Shown piece by piece: positions 6,793 through 17,700 of a stretch of 64,000 nt of DNA. Made by a program: the position numbers and the translations under genes. The stretch comes from Denitrobaculum sp965232285 (GTDB taxonomy: Bacteria; Pseudomonadota; Alphaproteobacteria; Kiloniellales; Kiloniellaceae), in contig CBDDPL010000004.1 of the NCBI GenBank assembly GCA_965232285.1, positions 4,092,001 to 4,156,000 on the forward strand, given 5' to 3'. A model generated the notes under the pieces. The model did no database searches, was not told where the DNA came from, and was given only the letters and a program-made list of their open reading frames with translations. The stretch's first letter is position 1; the number at the start of each line of letters is the position of its first letter.

Positions 6793-8601
6793 CTAAGCCG
6801 TCGCTGCCGCCTTCGCCGCTTTCTTCGCTTCGTGCTTTGCCTTTGCCTCGGCCTGCTGGCGTGCCTTCTCGACGGCCGCCTTTGCCGAGTCGTTCAACTC
6901 GAACATCTCCAGATGCTCTTCCGCCGCGTCCTCAACCGGCGTCAGCGCCAGGTCGGTATAGGACCTGGCCCCCGGATCGTTCTGAATACGCTTGCGCATA
7001 CGGTTGATGCGCAGGACATAGAGCGCCAGGGAAGAATACTTGCGCAGGGTCTCGGCGATATAGCGCGGATAGAAGGTCAGGGGATTCTCGAGCGGCAGGC
7101 TCGAGCGGCGCTGCCGCCGCACCTTGCGCCGGATATAGCCGCACTGCTGCGGGTGGACCCTCTCATAGCGCATGGCGCTGCTGAGCTGCAGCGCATTGAT
7201 CATGACCGCGTGCGGCTTGATTCCGCTCGCCATCGCCCGGCGCATCATGCGTTCGATATGTTCGTCCGTGTAGTAAAGGTCCCAGGCCTCCCGATAGATC
7301 GCGTCCCATTCCTCCGCCGACATCAGGGGATGGGCGGTGGTGACATGCTCCAGGTCGTACTTGTTCATGTCGGGGTCCATCCAGACCTTCATGTCTGTGA
7401 GAACCTTATGGTCCTCCGATCCGGGCAGCGGCGTCAGGTTGGTGAAGCCCAGCAGATCGACCGGCAGTTCCTTCTGGATGATCTCGATATCCCTGCGGAT
7501 GCTTTCCGGGGTATCGATCGGAAACCCCAGAATGTAGCCCGCATAGGTGATGATCCCCCTGGCGCGCCATTCCTGCAGCATGGTGCGGTATTCGGTAATG
7601 CGGTTCTGGCCCTTCTTCGCCGTCTGTAGATTATCCGGGTTGATGTTCTCCAGCCCGATGAAGACCCTTTTGCAGCCGGCGCGTTCGGCCTTTTCGATGA
7701 AGTTCTTGGTTTTGTGCGCCAGAACGTCAACCTGGATGATGAAGCGGATCGGAATGCCTTCTTCTTCCTTCAGCTTGATCATGCGATCGAAGATGGCTTC
7801 CCAGTTCCGGTTGCGCGCGAAGTTGTCGTCGCTGATGAAGTAGCGCGTGATGCCCTGGGCGTAGTTGGCGCGGATGATCTTTTCGATGTCATCGGCGGAG
7901 CGGTACCGCGAGACCCGGCCCTGGACATTGATGATGGTGCAGAAACTGCACTGGAAAGGACAGCCCCGGCCTGCATCGAAGCTGGCATTGGAGCCGTCAT
8001 ACTTGTGGACGAACTTGTCCGGCAGGAAGGGCGTAAGCTGTTCCTCGAGACCCGGCAAAGTGCTCATGTAGTTGTAAATCGGCTTCAGTTCCCGCTTCTT
8101 CGCGTCCTGCAGGAAACTGGCAAAGTGCTCCTCCGCCTCGCCGGCGAAGATCGTGATCCCGAGGTCGAGGGCCTCCTGAATGTCGGCGGGGATCTCCTTG
8201 AGCATGGAGAGGCATCCGCTGACGTGAAAACCGCCGATCGCCACCTGTATCCCTTCTTTGCGGAACTGGCGGGCGATGTCCATGGCCCTGGGGAACTGAT
8301 TGGACTGGACACCGACCAGACAGACCAGACCGTCATGCCCCGGTTTCTTCAGACGGCGCAGCATCTGACGCACCGGAATGACCGTGTTGACCTCGTCATA
8401 GGGGTTGACGACGATGTCGGTGTCCTCGCCGAGCGCCTGAGCTTCGGCCATCGCCTGGCCGATGGCATAGAGGCATGCCAGAGAGTTGGAAGGGATCCAG
8501 GCCTTGAACCATTGGATCACGTAGCCGTCGTCGTCATAGTGCGACGGCTTGATCAATTCGAGATGAAACTGCTTTCGGGTCCCTGCATCAACTGCCTGCA
8601 T
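6793..8601 (-). CDS. B12-binding-domain radical SAM protein
   Basis: The 602-residue enzyme has an N-terminal cobalamin-binding-like Rossmann region (GLVCLVGVQSNQFPRA, then VAIGGFHVSG) and a radical SAM core with the cluster motif GCPFQCSFC (three Cys, CxxxCxxC spacing), followed by YFISDDNFARN and FIGLENINPDN. The C-terminus holds basic helices and an Ala/Lys-rich tail (last 30 residues). Members of this class perform methylations or rearrangements in lipid, cofactor or natural-product pathways; I cannot assign the substrate. A GGGGGA sequence five bases upstream of the ATG at 8601 favours it over 8628. It stands alone, so context does not help. Confidence 0.85.
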   Translation of the reverse strand: MQAVDAGTRKQFHLELIKPSHYDDDGYVIQWFKAWIPSNSLACLYAIGQAMAEAQALGEDTDIVVNPYDEVNTVIPVRQMLRRLKKPGHDGLVCLVGVQSNQFPRAMDIARQFRKEGIQVAIGGFHVSGCLSMLKEIPADIQEALDLGITIFAGEAEEHFASFLQDAKKRELKPIYNYMSTLPGLEEQLTPFLPDKFVHKYDGSNASFDAGRGCPFQCSFCTIINVQGRVSRYRSADDIEKIIRANYAQGITRYFISDDNFARNRNWEAIFDRMIKLKEEEGIPIRFIIQVDVLAHKTKNFIEKAERAGCKRVFIGLENINPDNLQTAKKGQNRITEYRTMLQEWRARGIITYAGYILGFPIDTPESIRRDIEIIQKELPVDLLGFTNLTPLPGSEDHKVLTDMKVWMDPDMNKYDLEHVTTAHPLMSAEEWDAIYREAWDLYYTDEHIERMMRRAMASGIKPHAVMINALQLSSAMRYERVHPQQCGYIRRKVRRQRRSSLPLENPLTFYPRYIAETLRKYSSLALYVLRINRMRKRIQNDPGARSYTDLALTPVEDAAEEHLEMFELNDSAKAAVEKARQQAEAKAKHEAKKAAKAAATA

Positions 8602-8951
8602 ATCGTCCCCCAACGACTGCCCAGGCATCTCAGCATGTTAAAGGCCGGCCCGGTGGTGGTGTTCACACAAACAAAGGCTTTCCCTGACGTCCGGTATACA
8701 GGAAAGACCGAGTCTGGTCTAGAAACCAAACCACTACAGTCAAAGACCCTTCACACAACCTTAAGCTCTCCCGGCTAATAGCATGCTGCCTGTCCAAAAA
8801 TCGGGACGCCGGTACGACGCCGGTTGCTCATAGGCACACCAACTGCTAAAGGGGCGGCCTGTCCCGACGGCAAAGCCGCCGTACCGGCGTTCATCAATCC
8901 CGGCCCCAAGGTCTCTTGATCGTCAGGCTGGTCAGAAGAGGAAATCAACGC
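8602..8951. other. Intergenic region with an 11-bp inverted repeat
   Basis: The region separates two divergent genes. ACGCCGGTACG (8806-8816) has a perfect inverted copy CGTACCGGCGT (8880-8890), enclosing a smaller CGGC/GCCG hairpin near 8867-8878. It lies 62 bases upstream of the DedA/YqaA start and may be a leader structure or a binding site. Nothing else is evident. Confidence 0.45.
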
Positions 8952-9533
8952 GTGCTGCGACGGCTTTACGACTGGACCATGGGCCTGGCCGCGCACCGCC
9001 ATGCCCTGCTTGCCCTGGGCGCCGTTTCCTTCGTCGAGTCCTCGGTCTTTCCGATTCCCCCCGATGTCCTGATCATCCCCATGGTCCTGGCGGCGCGCGA
9101 CCGGGCCTGGATGATCGCCCTGGTCGCGACCGTCACCTCGGTGGCCGGCGGCCTGGCGGGCTACGCCATCGGTGCTTTCCTCTTTGATACGCTCGGACAG
9201 TCGATCCTGGCCTTCTACGGCAAGGAGGACGCCTATGCGCAGTTCCAGGGGCTTTACAACGAATGGGGCGCCTGGATCGTCGCCGCAGCCGGCTTCACGC
9301 CCATTCCCTACAAGGTCTTCACCATCGCCAGCGGCGCGCTCAGCCTCGACCCGACCGTCTTCACCTTCGCCTCGGCGCTGTCACGTGGCGCACGTTTCTT
9401 CCTGCTGGCGGCCCTGCTCTGGTACTTCGGGCCGCCGATCAAGGGCTTCATCGATCGCCACCTCCCGATCCTGGCCACGCTCTTCTTCGTCAGCCTCTTC
9501 GCCGGCTTTATCGCGATCCGTTACCTCTTTTAG
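8952..9533 (+). CDS. YqaA/DedA-family membrane protein
   Basis: The 193-residue protein resembles the YqaA branch of the DedA (SNARE-associated, VTT) family. It has several hydrophobic segments and the re-entrant motifs FVESSVFPIPPDVLIIPM (about residues 27-44) and AAAGFTPIPYKVFTIASGA. DedA proteins are inner-membrane transporters, several implicated in undecaprenyl-phosphate or phosphatidylethanolamine flipping; this is family knowledge. I chose the GTG at 8952, preceded by AGAGGA, over the TTG at 8916. An inverted repeat lies in the leader. Confidence 0.85.
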   Translation: MLRRLYDWTMGLAAHRHALLALGAVSFVESSVFPIPPDVLIIPMVLAARDRAWMIALVATVTSVAGGLAGYAIGAFLFDTLGQSILAFYGKEDAYAQFQGLYNEWGAWIVAAAGFTPIPYKVFTIASGALSLDPTVFTFASALSRGARFFLLAALLWYFGPPIKGFIDRHLPILATLFFVSLFAGFIAIRYLF

Positions 9534-9667
9534 TCTCGCGAGCTATACCCCGCGCGACGCAGCCTTTTGACGCAGTCAGCGCAAGAAAGCTGGGCAAGTG
9601 AACGGCTTAGCGCTATATCTGTCGCTGAAAGGCGTGAGCCGTTTGCCTTCACGAAGCCGGAGTGCCC

Positions 9668-10186
9668 ATGTCCGTCCTTGCCGGGCAAAGTCCTTTGTTC
9701 CGCAATCCGCGGCTGATCCCCCTGGCCATCGTCGCCGTCTGCGCCGGTGCCCTGGGAACGGCCCTTGCCTCGCAGTACTGGGGTGGACTGGACCCCTGCG
9801 TTCTCTGCATCTATCAGCGCTACGCCTACGGCGCGGCGCTTGTGTTGGGCCTGGGCGCGTTCCTGCTGGCGGACAACCCGAAGCTCTGGCGGCTGGGAAT
9901 CCGGCTGGCTGCCCTCGCTTTCCTGGCCGGAGCCGCGGTCGCCATGTTCCATGTCGGGGTCGAACAGAAATGGTGGGAAGGCACGGCTTCCTGTAGTGCC
10001 CCGGCCATCGACTTCAGCCTTTCGATCGACGAACAGCGCGAACAGCTTTTCGCCAAGCAGCCGGCAAACTGCGATGAGGTGGCCTGGTCGCTGGGCGGGA
10101 TCTCCATTGCGGGCTACAATGTCATTGCCTCCCTGGTCTTTGCCCTGGGCGCCCTTTGGGCACTGGGGCGCTCGGAACGGGCATGA
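9668..10186 (+). CDS. dsbB: Disulphide bond formation protein DsbB
   Basis: The 172-residue inner-membrane protein has four hydrophobic segments and both DsbB cysteine pairs: Cys44-Val-Leu-Cys47 in the first periplasmic loop (LDPCVLCIYQR) and Cys109/Cys135 in the second. It reoxidises DsbA and passes electrons to quinone, which fits the neighbouring ubiquinone gene. GGAG six bases before the ATG at 9668 favours it over the GTG at 9662. The coq7 start lies 16 bases after its stop, so the two are probably cotranscribed. Confidence 0.9.
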   Translation: MSVLAGQSPLFRNPRLIPLAIVAVCAGALGTALASQYWGGLDPCVLCIYQRYAYGAALVLGLGAFLLADNPKLWRLGIRLAALAFLAGAAVAMFHVGVEQKWWEGTASCSAPAIDFSLSIDEQREQLFAKQPANCDEVAWSLGGISIAGYNVIASLVFALGALWALGRSERA

Positions 10187-10202
10187 ATTTGGAACGGATG
10201 AT

Positions 10203-10793
10203 ATGACGGATAGCGAAGATTCGAGCGAAAGGGCTGAGAAGCCCTGTAAGGCGCGCCGGCGCCTGCCGGGCGATCTGACGCGCGAGGACGAACTGGCCCG
10301 CATGATCCGGGTCGATCAGGCCGGCGAATATGGTGCCCGGCGGATATACGAAGGTCAGCTCGCGGTCATGGGCCGCAATCACCCCAACAGCGCGACCATC
10401 AAACACATGCACCAGCAGGAGCTCCGGCATCTGGAGACCTTTGACAGGTTGGTCCACGAGCGGCGCGTCCGGCCGACCGCGCTGCAGCCGGTCTGGCACG
10501 TCGCCGGCTTCGCGCTGGGCGCGGCAACGGCGCTGATGGGCGATAAAGCCGCCATGGCCTGTACCGTCGCCGTGGAAGAGGTGATCGACGAGCACTACGC
10601 CAAGCAGGCGGCCCACCTGGAAGAGGATGAAGCGGAACTCCGCGAAACCATTGAGGAATTTCGCGCAGAGGAACTGGAACATCGGGACACGGCCCTGGAG
10701 CACGGCGCCGAGCAGACCCCCGGCTATGAGGCGCTGAGCGCGGCGGTCAAAACCGGATCGCGGATCGCCATTTGGCTGTCGGAACGCTTCTGA
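10203..10793 (+). CDS. coq7: COQ7-type ubiquinone biosynthesis hydroxylase
   Basis: The 196-residue protein is a di-iron monooxygenase of the COQ7/CAT5 family, which hydroxylates a demethoxyubiquinol intermediate in ubiquinone synthesis. Visible metal-ligand motifs are IRVDQAGEYGARRIYEGQ, MHQQELRHLETF, VAVEEVIDEHYAKQ and FRAEELEHRDTALEHGA, giving the expected Glu and Glu-x-x-His ligands. The frame is open far upstream inside dsbB, but the first sensible in-frame ATG is at 10203. COQ7 instead of a flavin hydroxylase (UbiF) is usual in Alphaproteobacteria. Confidence 0.93.
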   Translation: MTDSEDSSERAEKPCKARRRLPGDLTREDELARMIRVDQAGEYGARRIYEGQLAVMGRNHPNSATIKHMHQQELRHLETFDRLVHERRVRPTALQPVWHVAGFALGAATALMGDKAAMACTVAVEEVIDEHYAKQAAHLEEDEAELRETIEEFRAEELEHRDTALEHGAEQTPGYEALSAAVKTGSRIAIWLSERF

Positions 10794-10833
10794 CAGACCG
10801 GACTCCGGCCGGCAGACCAGATAGCGCGACCAC

Positions 10834-11394
10834 TCAGGACTCCAGTTCGGAATCCCAATAAAGAAAGTCGTTCCAGCTTTCGTGCAGATAGTTGGGCGGA
10901 AAGGCGCGCCCGTTCTGCTGAAGCTGATAGGTTGTCGGCGTCTCGACCGGCCGCATCAGGGTCATGCCACAGTCCCTCAGAAGCTGGTTGCCCTTGGCGA
11001 GATTGCAGTCCTGGCAGGCGGTCACCACATTGTCCCAGGTCGTACGGCCGCCGCGCGAGCGCGGGATGACGTGATCGAAGGTCAGCTCCTCGGACGGCAG
11101 GTGAATGCCGCAGTACTGACAGTCAAAACCGTCTCTGAGGAAAACGTTGAATCGTGTAAAGGCAGGTCTCCGGTCGAGATGAACGTATTCCTTCAGGGAA
11201 ATCACGCTCGGCAGCTTCATCTCGAAGGTCGGTGAACGGACGGAGTGTTCGTATTCCGAGATGATATTGACGCGCCCCAGGAAGGCGGCCTTGACCGAAT
11301 CCTGCCACGACCAAAGAGACAAGGGAAAATAACTCAAGGGACGAAAGTCCGCATTGAGCACCAATGCCGGAAAAGCATTAGCCGTACTACCCAC
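10834..11394 (-). CDS. HNH endonuclease family protein
   Basis: The 186-residue protein has a C-terminal HNH domain with two zinc-binding Cys pairs (CQYCG and CQDCN) and the core motif FDHVIPRSRGGRTTWDN. The N-terminal region (ALVLNADFRPLSYFPLSLWSWQ) is characteristic of a group of stand-alone HNH proteins widespread in Alphaproteobacteria and Cyanobacteria with no settled role. I chose the GTG at 11394 because AGGAGG lies eight bases upstream; the longer frame to 11514 lacks this. Confidence 0.85.
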   Translation of the reverse strand: MGSTANAFPALVLNADFRPLSYFPLSLWSWQDSVKAAFLGRVNIISEYEHSVRSPTFEMKLPSVISLKEYVHLDRRPAFTRFNVFLRDGFDCQYCGIHLPSEELTFDHVIPRSRGGRTTWDNVVTACQDCNLAKGNQLLRDCGMTLMRPVETPTTYQLQQNGRAFPPNYLHESWNDFLYWDSELES

Positions 11395-11702
11395 GCTGTG
11401 CACCTCCTTCTGTACTACTACATAGTGTGCATTCGCGTTTTGTCGCCAGATATCTAGCGTCGCTCTAGTTCTAGATAGCCGACCTGGGGAGCATACACAA
11501 CATCTTGTGGACAAAGCGTAAAAATCTTCACCGAGCTGTCATATGGCAGGGAGTCTGTCCAAAATCTGCAAACACCCCGAATGCCGGGACGCTGGAGTAT
11601 GTTCCGTCTGGTCGGAGCATGCTCTAGAAGCCCGTCCCGAAGGCTTCGGGCGGAGACAGCGTCTCCGCCCGGATCAGGAGCAGCCCTCTGCGGTCCTTCG
11701 CT
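11395..11702. other. Intergenic region with terminator hairpins
   Basis: The half next to the HNH gene is AT-richer and probably holds its promoter. The half next to the RTX stop holds two hairpins, the stronger listed separately. No gene is seen. Confidence 0.5.
11648..11670 (-). terminator. Hairpin after the RTX toxin-like gene
   Basis: GGGCGGAGAC (11648-11657) and GTCTCCGCCC (11661-11670) form a perfect 10-bp stem with a 3-base loop, 33 bases beyond the RTX stop codon. A second hairpin (GAAGCC/GGCTTC, about 11627-11647) follows on the minus strand. There is no T tract. Confidence 0.6.
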
Positions 11703-14700
11703 CTATTGCGTCAGCCCATAGTCCGCTGGCGCCAGTTCGGGCATGACCTGGAGCGAACTGAAGACTGCCAGCGAAGCGGCGGGATCGGCCGCCTGAGCCA
11801 CCTGCGGATCAAAGGCTGACTGATCTGCGCCCGGCCGTTCGAGCGGCGCGGAAATCCGCAGATCACCACCGTCGAGGAGATCCGCGAGTGAGAGGCTCGC
11901 ACCCGCCGGCGCCTGGGCCGCAGCAGCCGGGGCGCTGCCCGTATTGGCCAGGATCGCCGCCCGGTCCCAGGTGGTGCCGTCGGCGAACTCGAAGGCCTCG
12001 ATATGGTAGGAGGCATGCCCGAACATCTGCTCGATGGTCAGGCGGTCCCCGGTCGAGATCACATCGACGACCAGATGGTTGGCATTGACACTGGAATAGC
12101 TCAGCGAAAGATCGCTGCTCGTGATGCCGGCGCCGAACACCACCTTGTCGAAGTCACCGTTGAGGCCGCGGTCGTAGATCACGTCCTGGCCATAGCCGCT
12201 GTCGAAGAGGTAGGTATCGCGGCCGAACTTGCCTTCCAGGCGGTCATTGCCCGCCCCGCCGTCCAGGGTGTCCGCAGTGTTGAAACCGTGGATCGTATCG
12301 TTGCCGGCGCCGCCGGTCAGCGCGGCATTCCGCAGGAAGATCGGCGTCCAGATGGTCCCGTCATCGAAGACGACCTGCTCGATGGTATCCAGCGAAGAGC
12401 CGTCCAGGGTGTTGTACACGGTGATCTGATCGCTGGTCCCCGCGAAGGTTAGCCGCAGGTCATTGCTGGTGCTCGAGGTGCGCCCGATAGTCACCTCGCC
12501 GGGCGCATAGCCGTGGATCACCAGACGGTCGGTCGAGCCGAAGCCGTTATCCTCGATCAGGTCCACACCGTCGCCGCGGGTGAAGATATAGCTGTCCGAG
12601 CCGTAACCGCCGTAAAGCTGGTCGTTGCCCAGTCCGCCTTCCAGCACGTCGCTGACACCGAAGCCGTGGATCACGTCGTCCCCGGCGGTCTGGCTCTGGC
12701 TGATCAGCGTGGCGCGCAGATCGTTCGGCGTCCAGACCGTGCCGTCATCGAAGAGATACTCCTCGATATTGTCACCGGCGGAGTTGTTGAGCGCGTTGAG
12801 CACGGTAATCTGATCCGTCGTGCCGGCGAAGGTCAGGACCAGGTGGTTGCTGCCCGGGGCGCTGCGCCCGAGCGTCACCTCGGCCGGCGTATAGCCCTGG
12901 ATCACCAGCCGGTCCGTGTCCGCGAAGCCGTTGTCCTCGATCACGTCGACACCGTCACCGCGGGCGAAGATATAGCTGTCCGAGCCGTCGCTGCCGTAGA
13001 GCCGGTCGTTGCCCTCTCCGCCGATCAGACTGTCGTTGCCGTTGTTGCCCGTTAGCGTGTCGTTGCCGGCGAGGCCGCTCAGAACATCCGCGCCGTTGGT
13101 CCCGGCGATCACATCGTCCCCAGCCGTCGCGCCCAGCAGTTCGGCGTGGATCTGGTTCAGCGACCAGCTCGTGCCGTCGGCGAAACGGAACTCCTCGATC
13201 TCGTGGAAAGAGGTAAAGAGCATATTCTCGATCAGCAGGCGGTCGCTGCTGCCGTTGAAAGTCACCTCCAGGTCGCGGCCGAAGGTGCCGACCCGGTTGA
13301 GAATGAGATCGCTCGCCAGAATGCCGGCACCGAAGGACACCACGTCCGGCGAGTTGTCGAAGATCGAGGTCTGGTAGTCCTGGATCACGTCCTGGCCGTA
13401 GCCGGCGTCGAAGACGTAGGTATCTCCGCCGTCACCGCCTTCGAGCCGGTCGTTGCCAAGCCCGCCGTCCAGGGTGTCTGCGCTGAAAAAACCCGCAAGC
13501 GTGTCATCGCCGTCCGTGCCCTGGAGCAGCATCTCCTGGACCTGTTGCACGTTCCAGACCGTACCGTCGGAAAAGGCAAAGGTCTCGATCTCCTTGAGGC
13601 GGTTCCCGAGGTTGTCCGCCGCAAACTGATTCTTCACGGTAAGCCGGTCACTGGTGCCGGCGATATCGAAGATAAGGTCATTGCCGAGGTGCGAGAGGAT
13701 CACATCGCTGACCGCGATATCGTCGCGGAAGATCACCTGGTCGCCCAGGTCGGCGAAGATGGAGGTTGCCGAATCCTGAACCACATCCTGTCCATAGCCC
13801 CGGCCGAAGATATAGGTATCGCTGCCGTTGCCGCCGTCGAGGGAATCGTTCCCTGCCCCGCCATCGAGAATGTCCGTGCCGAAGAAGCCGATCAGAACGT
13901 CGTCCCCACTTGTTGCGCCATCGTTCAACAGTGCCTGCTGAACATCCCAGGCGCTCCAGACCGTGCCATCCTCAAAATGGAACTCTTCAATCTGAAACAG
14001 GCGCATTCCGAGGTTGTTGGCCGAGAACTGCCTTTCGATCGTCAGGCGGTCGGTGGTGCCAAGTATATCGATATGCAGGATGTCGCCTTCGCGCGACAGT
14101 GAGAGATCCGCCGTGGTGATCCCGGTGCCGAACTCCACCTTATCCACCGCGTTGAAGAGAATATTCTCTGCGTCGTCGCGAATGGTGTCGTGCCCGTAAC
14201 CGATCCCAAAGACGTAAGTGTCGCTGTCGGCAGCACCGGCCAGGAAGTCGTCCCCCAGACCGCCGTCCAACCGGTCCTGCGCGGCGAAGCCATGAATTGT
14301 ATCGTTGCCGTCGGTCCTGCCCTGCAGCAGGAGGTTTTCCTCGACCTGGCGCGCGGTCAGGCTCGAACCGTCGGCGAACTTGAAGCTCTCGACCTGGTCC
14401 AGATAAATCACCCCGAACGGGCCGGTGTGGGCATATTCGAACTGATCGCGCAGGGTCAGGCTGTCGGTGGTTCCAACGATCTCGATCACGAGATCGTTCG
14501 AGTCTCCACTGCGGGAGAAGATGATATCGCTCTGCAGGATGCCGCCGGCAAAAACAACGCTGTCCTGGTTGCCTGAGAGGATATTGTCCTGCGCCTCCTC
14601 GATAATGTCCTGGCCGTAACCTTCTCCAAAGACGTAGGTGTCGGACTCGTTCCCGCCGCTCAGGAAGTCGTTACCCGCGCCGCCGTCCAGCCGGTCCTCG

Positions 14701-17700
14701 TGATCGAAGCCGTAGATGGTGTCGTTGCCGTCGGTTTTGCCGTCCGCGACGATCTTCTCCATGATTTCGGACCAGGAGAAAGAGGTGCCGTCGTTGAAGG
14801 TGAAGAGCTCGATCCGGTCAAGCCATTGGGTATCGAATGGCCCGGTGTAGGCGGCCTCGAACTGGTTGATCAGCGTGAGGCTGTCCCCGGCGGTCCCGAA
14901 GGTGATTCGCAGATCGTCGGACCAGCCCTCCCGGTGGAAGACAAGCGCGTCCTTCTCGATGCCCTCGCCGAACTTCACCATATCGTAGTGCTGGACCAGG
15001 ATGTTGTCGTTGTTGTCCTCGATCTGGTCGTTGCCGTAGCCGACATTGTAGATGTAGATATCGCTTTCGCGGCCGCCGCTCATGACATCGTCGCCGGCCC
15101 CGCTGTCCAGCACGTCGATCTCGGCGGTCCCGTTCAGGACATCGCTGGTCGCCTGCGGATCCGCCACCGCCATGGCCATCTCGACCATGTTCCAGACCAC
15201 CCCGTCGGCAAAGACGATCTCGACGACGCCCGTATCGTTGGAGGCATCGCCGCCGAACAGTCCCGGCAGCCGCCCCTCGAATTGATCGACGATCCGCAGT
15301 TCGTCGCCGGTCGCATCGACCCGCAGGATCAGGTCGATCCCTTCACGCCGGGCCGAGATCTCGGTCGACTTGATGTCAGCGAAGCGCACAGAGTCCGCGC
15401 CCCGGTTGGAGAAGGGCGCCTCGATATCCTCGATCACATCGCTGCCGAAGTTCTTGCCGATGACATAGACGTCCCGGCCGTTCCCACCCTTGAAGACCTG
15501 GTCGCCGCCGGAGACATAAAAGATGTTGTCCTCGCCGTCGCCGTTGACCACCGCGCCATGGGTGTTGTCGGCGATGATCTGCTCTGTCGGCACGCCCAGG
15601 ATGTCGGCCGCCGCCATCAGACCGGCGGCAAGCCCCTGACTTTCGTAGGCCGCGACCAAGTTCGCGAAGAGGAAGCTCGCGCTCATCTCTCCGGCGCCGT
15701 GGCGCTCGAAGTCCACATAGACCACATCCAGGATCGGCTTCCAGGCCTCCAGGTAGTCCAGAGCGCCCTGGCCGGTCGCGGGCGCGGCCGCAAAGATCGC
15801 CTCGAAGGTCGGAATCATCTCCCGGTCGCCGGTTGCGCGGAAGAAATCCTCTTCGGCGTCGTAGACGACCTCCTGGAAGAAGCTGGAGAGACCACCCTGG
15901 GCCGCAAGCCGGACCGCGGCCGCTTCCTCCCAGTAATCGAAACGCGCGATCAGCTTGCCCAGGAAGGCGGTCTGCTGGTCGATGTTGTGATTGTAGACCA
16001 GTGCCCCGTTCGCACCGGTTCCGGCGACCAGGGTGGTCAGGTCGCCCAGATCCACACCGCCCGTCTTGGCGGCGTAGCGCGCCCGGTCGGCATCGATCAC
16101 CTCGGCATGGGCGCTGGTCGCGCCGAGCTGCGCCGCGTAGAGGTCGACGAAGCTCTGCAGGTTCATATGGGTCGGTCCCGCGGGGGCCGTCAGACCGGCG
16201 CCGGCCGCCGTGCTGACCTCCCGCGCCGAAGCCCAGAAGCCGCCGCCGGCTCCGTCGCTCACGAAGACGGCATAGTCGTAGACGGCGCCGCCGGTCGCAT
16301 CGTAGAAGACGGCCATATCGTTGATCTGCACCGCCTCTTCCGGGGCGGCAAAGGCCTCGACACGCCAGCTCTCGCCCGCGGCCGTGGTTTGCGCCAGCAC
16401 GTCGTCCAGGCTCGGCCGCGCGAGGACCGCGCCGCTGCTGTCCAGAATGTCGGCGCCGCTGGCGAGCTGCCAGTAACCGCCGGAAGCGTCCTCCACATAA
16501 ACACCGTGGTCTAGGATGCTCACCACACCCTCGGCATCCACGCTCACCCGGTAGGGCGCCGCCGGGCGTTCGCTCAGCGCCGCGTCGCGCTCGGGCGACC
16601 AGACCTGCTGAAGCTGCCAGCTCTGTCCCGCGCCCGCGCTCTGGCCCAGAATGTCTTCCAGGCTCGGCCGCGCGATCGCCACGCCGTTGCCATCCAGCAC
16701 CGCCGCGCCGCTGTCCAGGCGCCAGTAGCCGCCGACGGCATCCTCTTCGTAGACGCCGTAGTCCAGGCGCTGCGTCCCGTTGGCATCGGTCTGGATCAGA
16801 ACCGGCGCCAGCTCTCGCGAGCCCGGATTGGCGGCGTTCCAGGCCAGCAGGATCGGCTGCGCCGCGGCCACCAGATCCGGCAGATTGGTCGCCGTCAGGT
16901 TCGGCAGCAGGCTTTCGGTCAGCTTCGCCAGTTCGAAGTCGTTGGCCGCCGCCAGTTGCAGGTCGGTCATCAGGCCGTAGCCCTTGACGTCAGGCAGGTC
17001 CCTGGCCCAGTCCGCGATGCCGTGATCGCCGAGGTAGCGGGTTTCGAACTGGCTGGAATTGAGAATCACCTCGAAAACATCGCCCTGCGTGCCGTCGCCG
17101 CGCGTGAAGCTGGACTGGGCGCGCAGACTGTGGTCGGTCGAGGTCTGGACGTTCATCGCCGTGGCGTTGAGGTCGAAGGACACGATGTCCAGTTCGGCCA
17201 GGGAGAAGAGCTCGCCGTCGTCGCTCACCCCGTCCTGATCCAGATCGCGCCAGACCTGCAGCTCGGCAAAGCGCGCATCGGCCGCATCGATGACGCCGTC
17301 CGCATTGCTGTCCAGATCGTTCAATTCGGTGAAGCCCGCCACACCCGGCGCGCCGAACAGCTCGCTGATATCGTCGATGCTGCCGTTACCGTTGCGGTCC
17401 AGCACCAGCATGCCGTCGTCGGAACGCAGCCAGCCGGTGTTCTCCGCAAAGCCGTCACCGTCCAGATCGAAGTAGGTGTTGCTCTGCCCCAGCCCGGTGA
17501 ACTCGAGACCATCGCCGTCCAGATCCAGCATCAGCGGATCGTCCGCATCCACGATGCCCATGGTCTTGAACATCGCCTTCAAGATCTCGCTCAAGGGCGT
17601 CGCCTGGATCGAAGGCCGGTCGAAGATCAGGCGGTAGGCATCGAACTCCAGCGCTGCGACGTAGATTCCCAGCGTGTTTTCCGCCGCGCCGGGGCCGCCT

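Noticed and set aside
9747..10202. N-terminal extension of the coq7 frame into dsbB
   Set aside because: The extra residues overlap dsbB and have no family similarity; COQ7 homology begins after the ATG at 10203.
14700..16514. 604-codon open frame on the plus strand inside the large RTX gene
   Set aside because: It is an antisense shadow caused by GC-rich codon bias; the minus strand encodes continuous RTX units across it.
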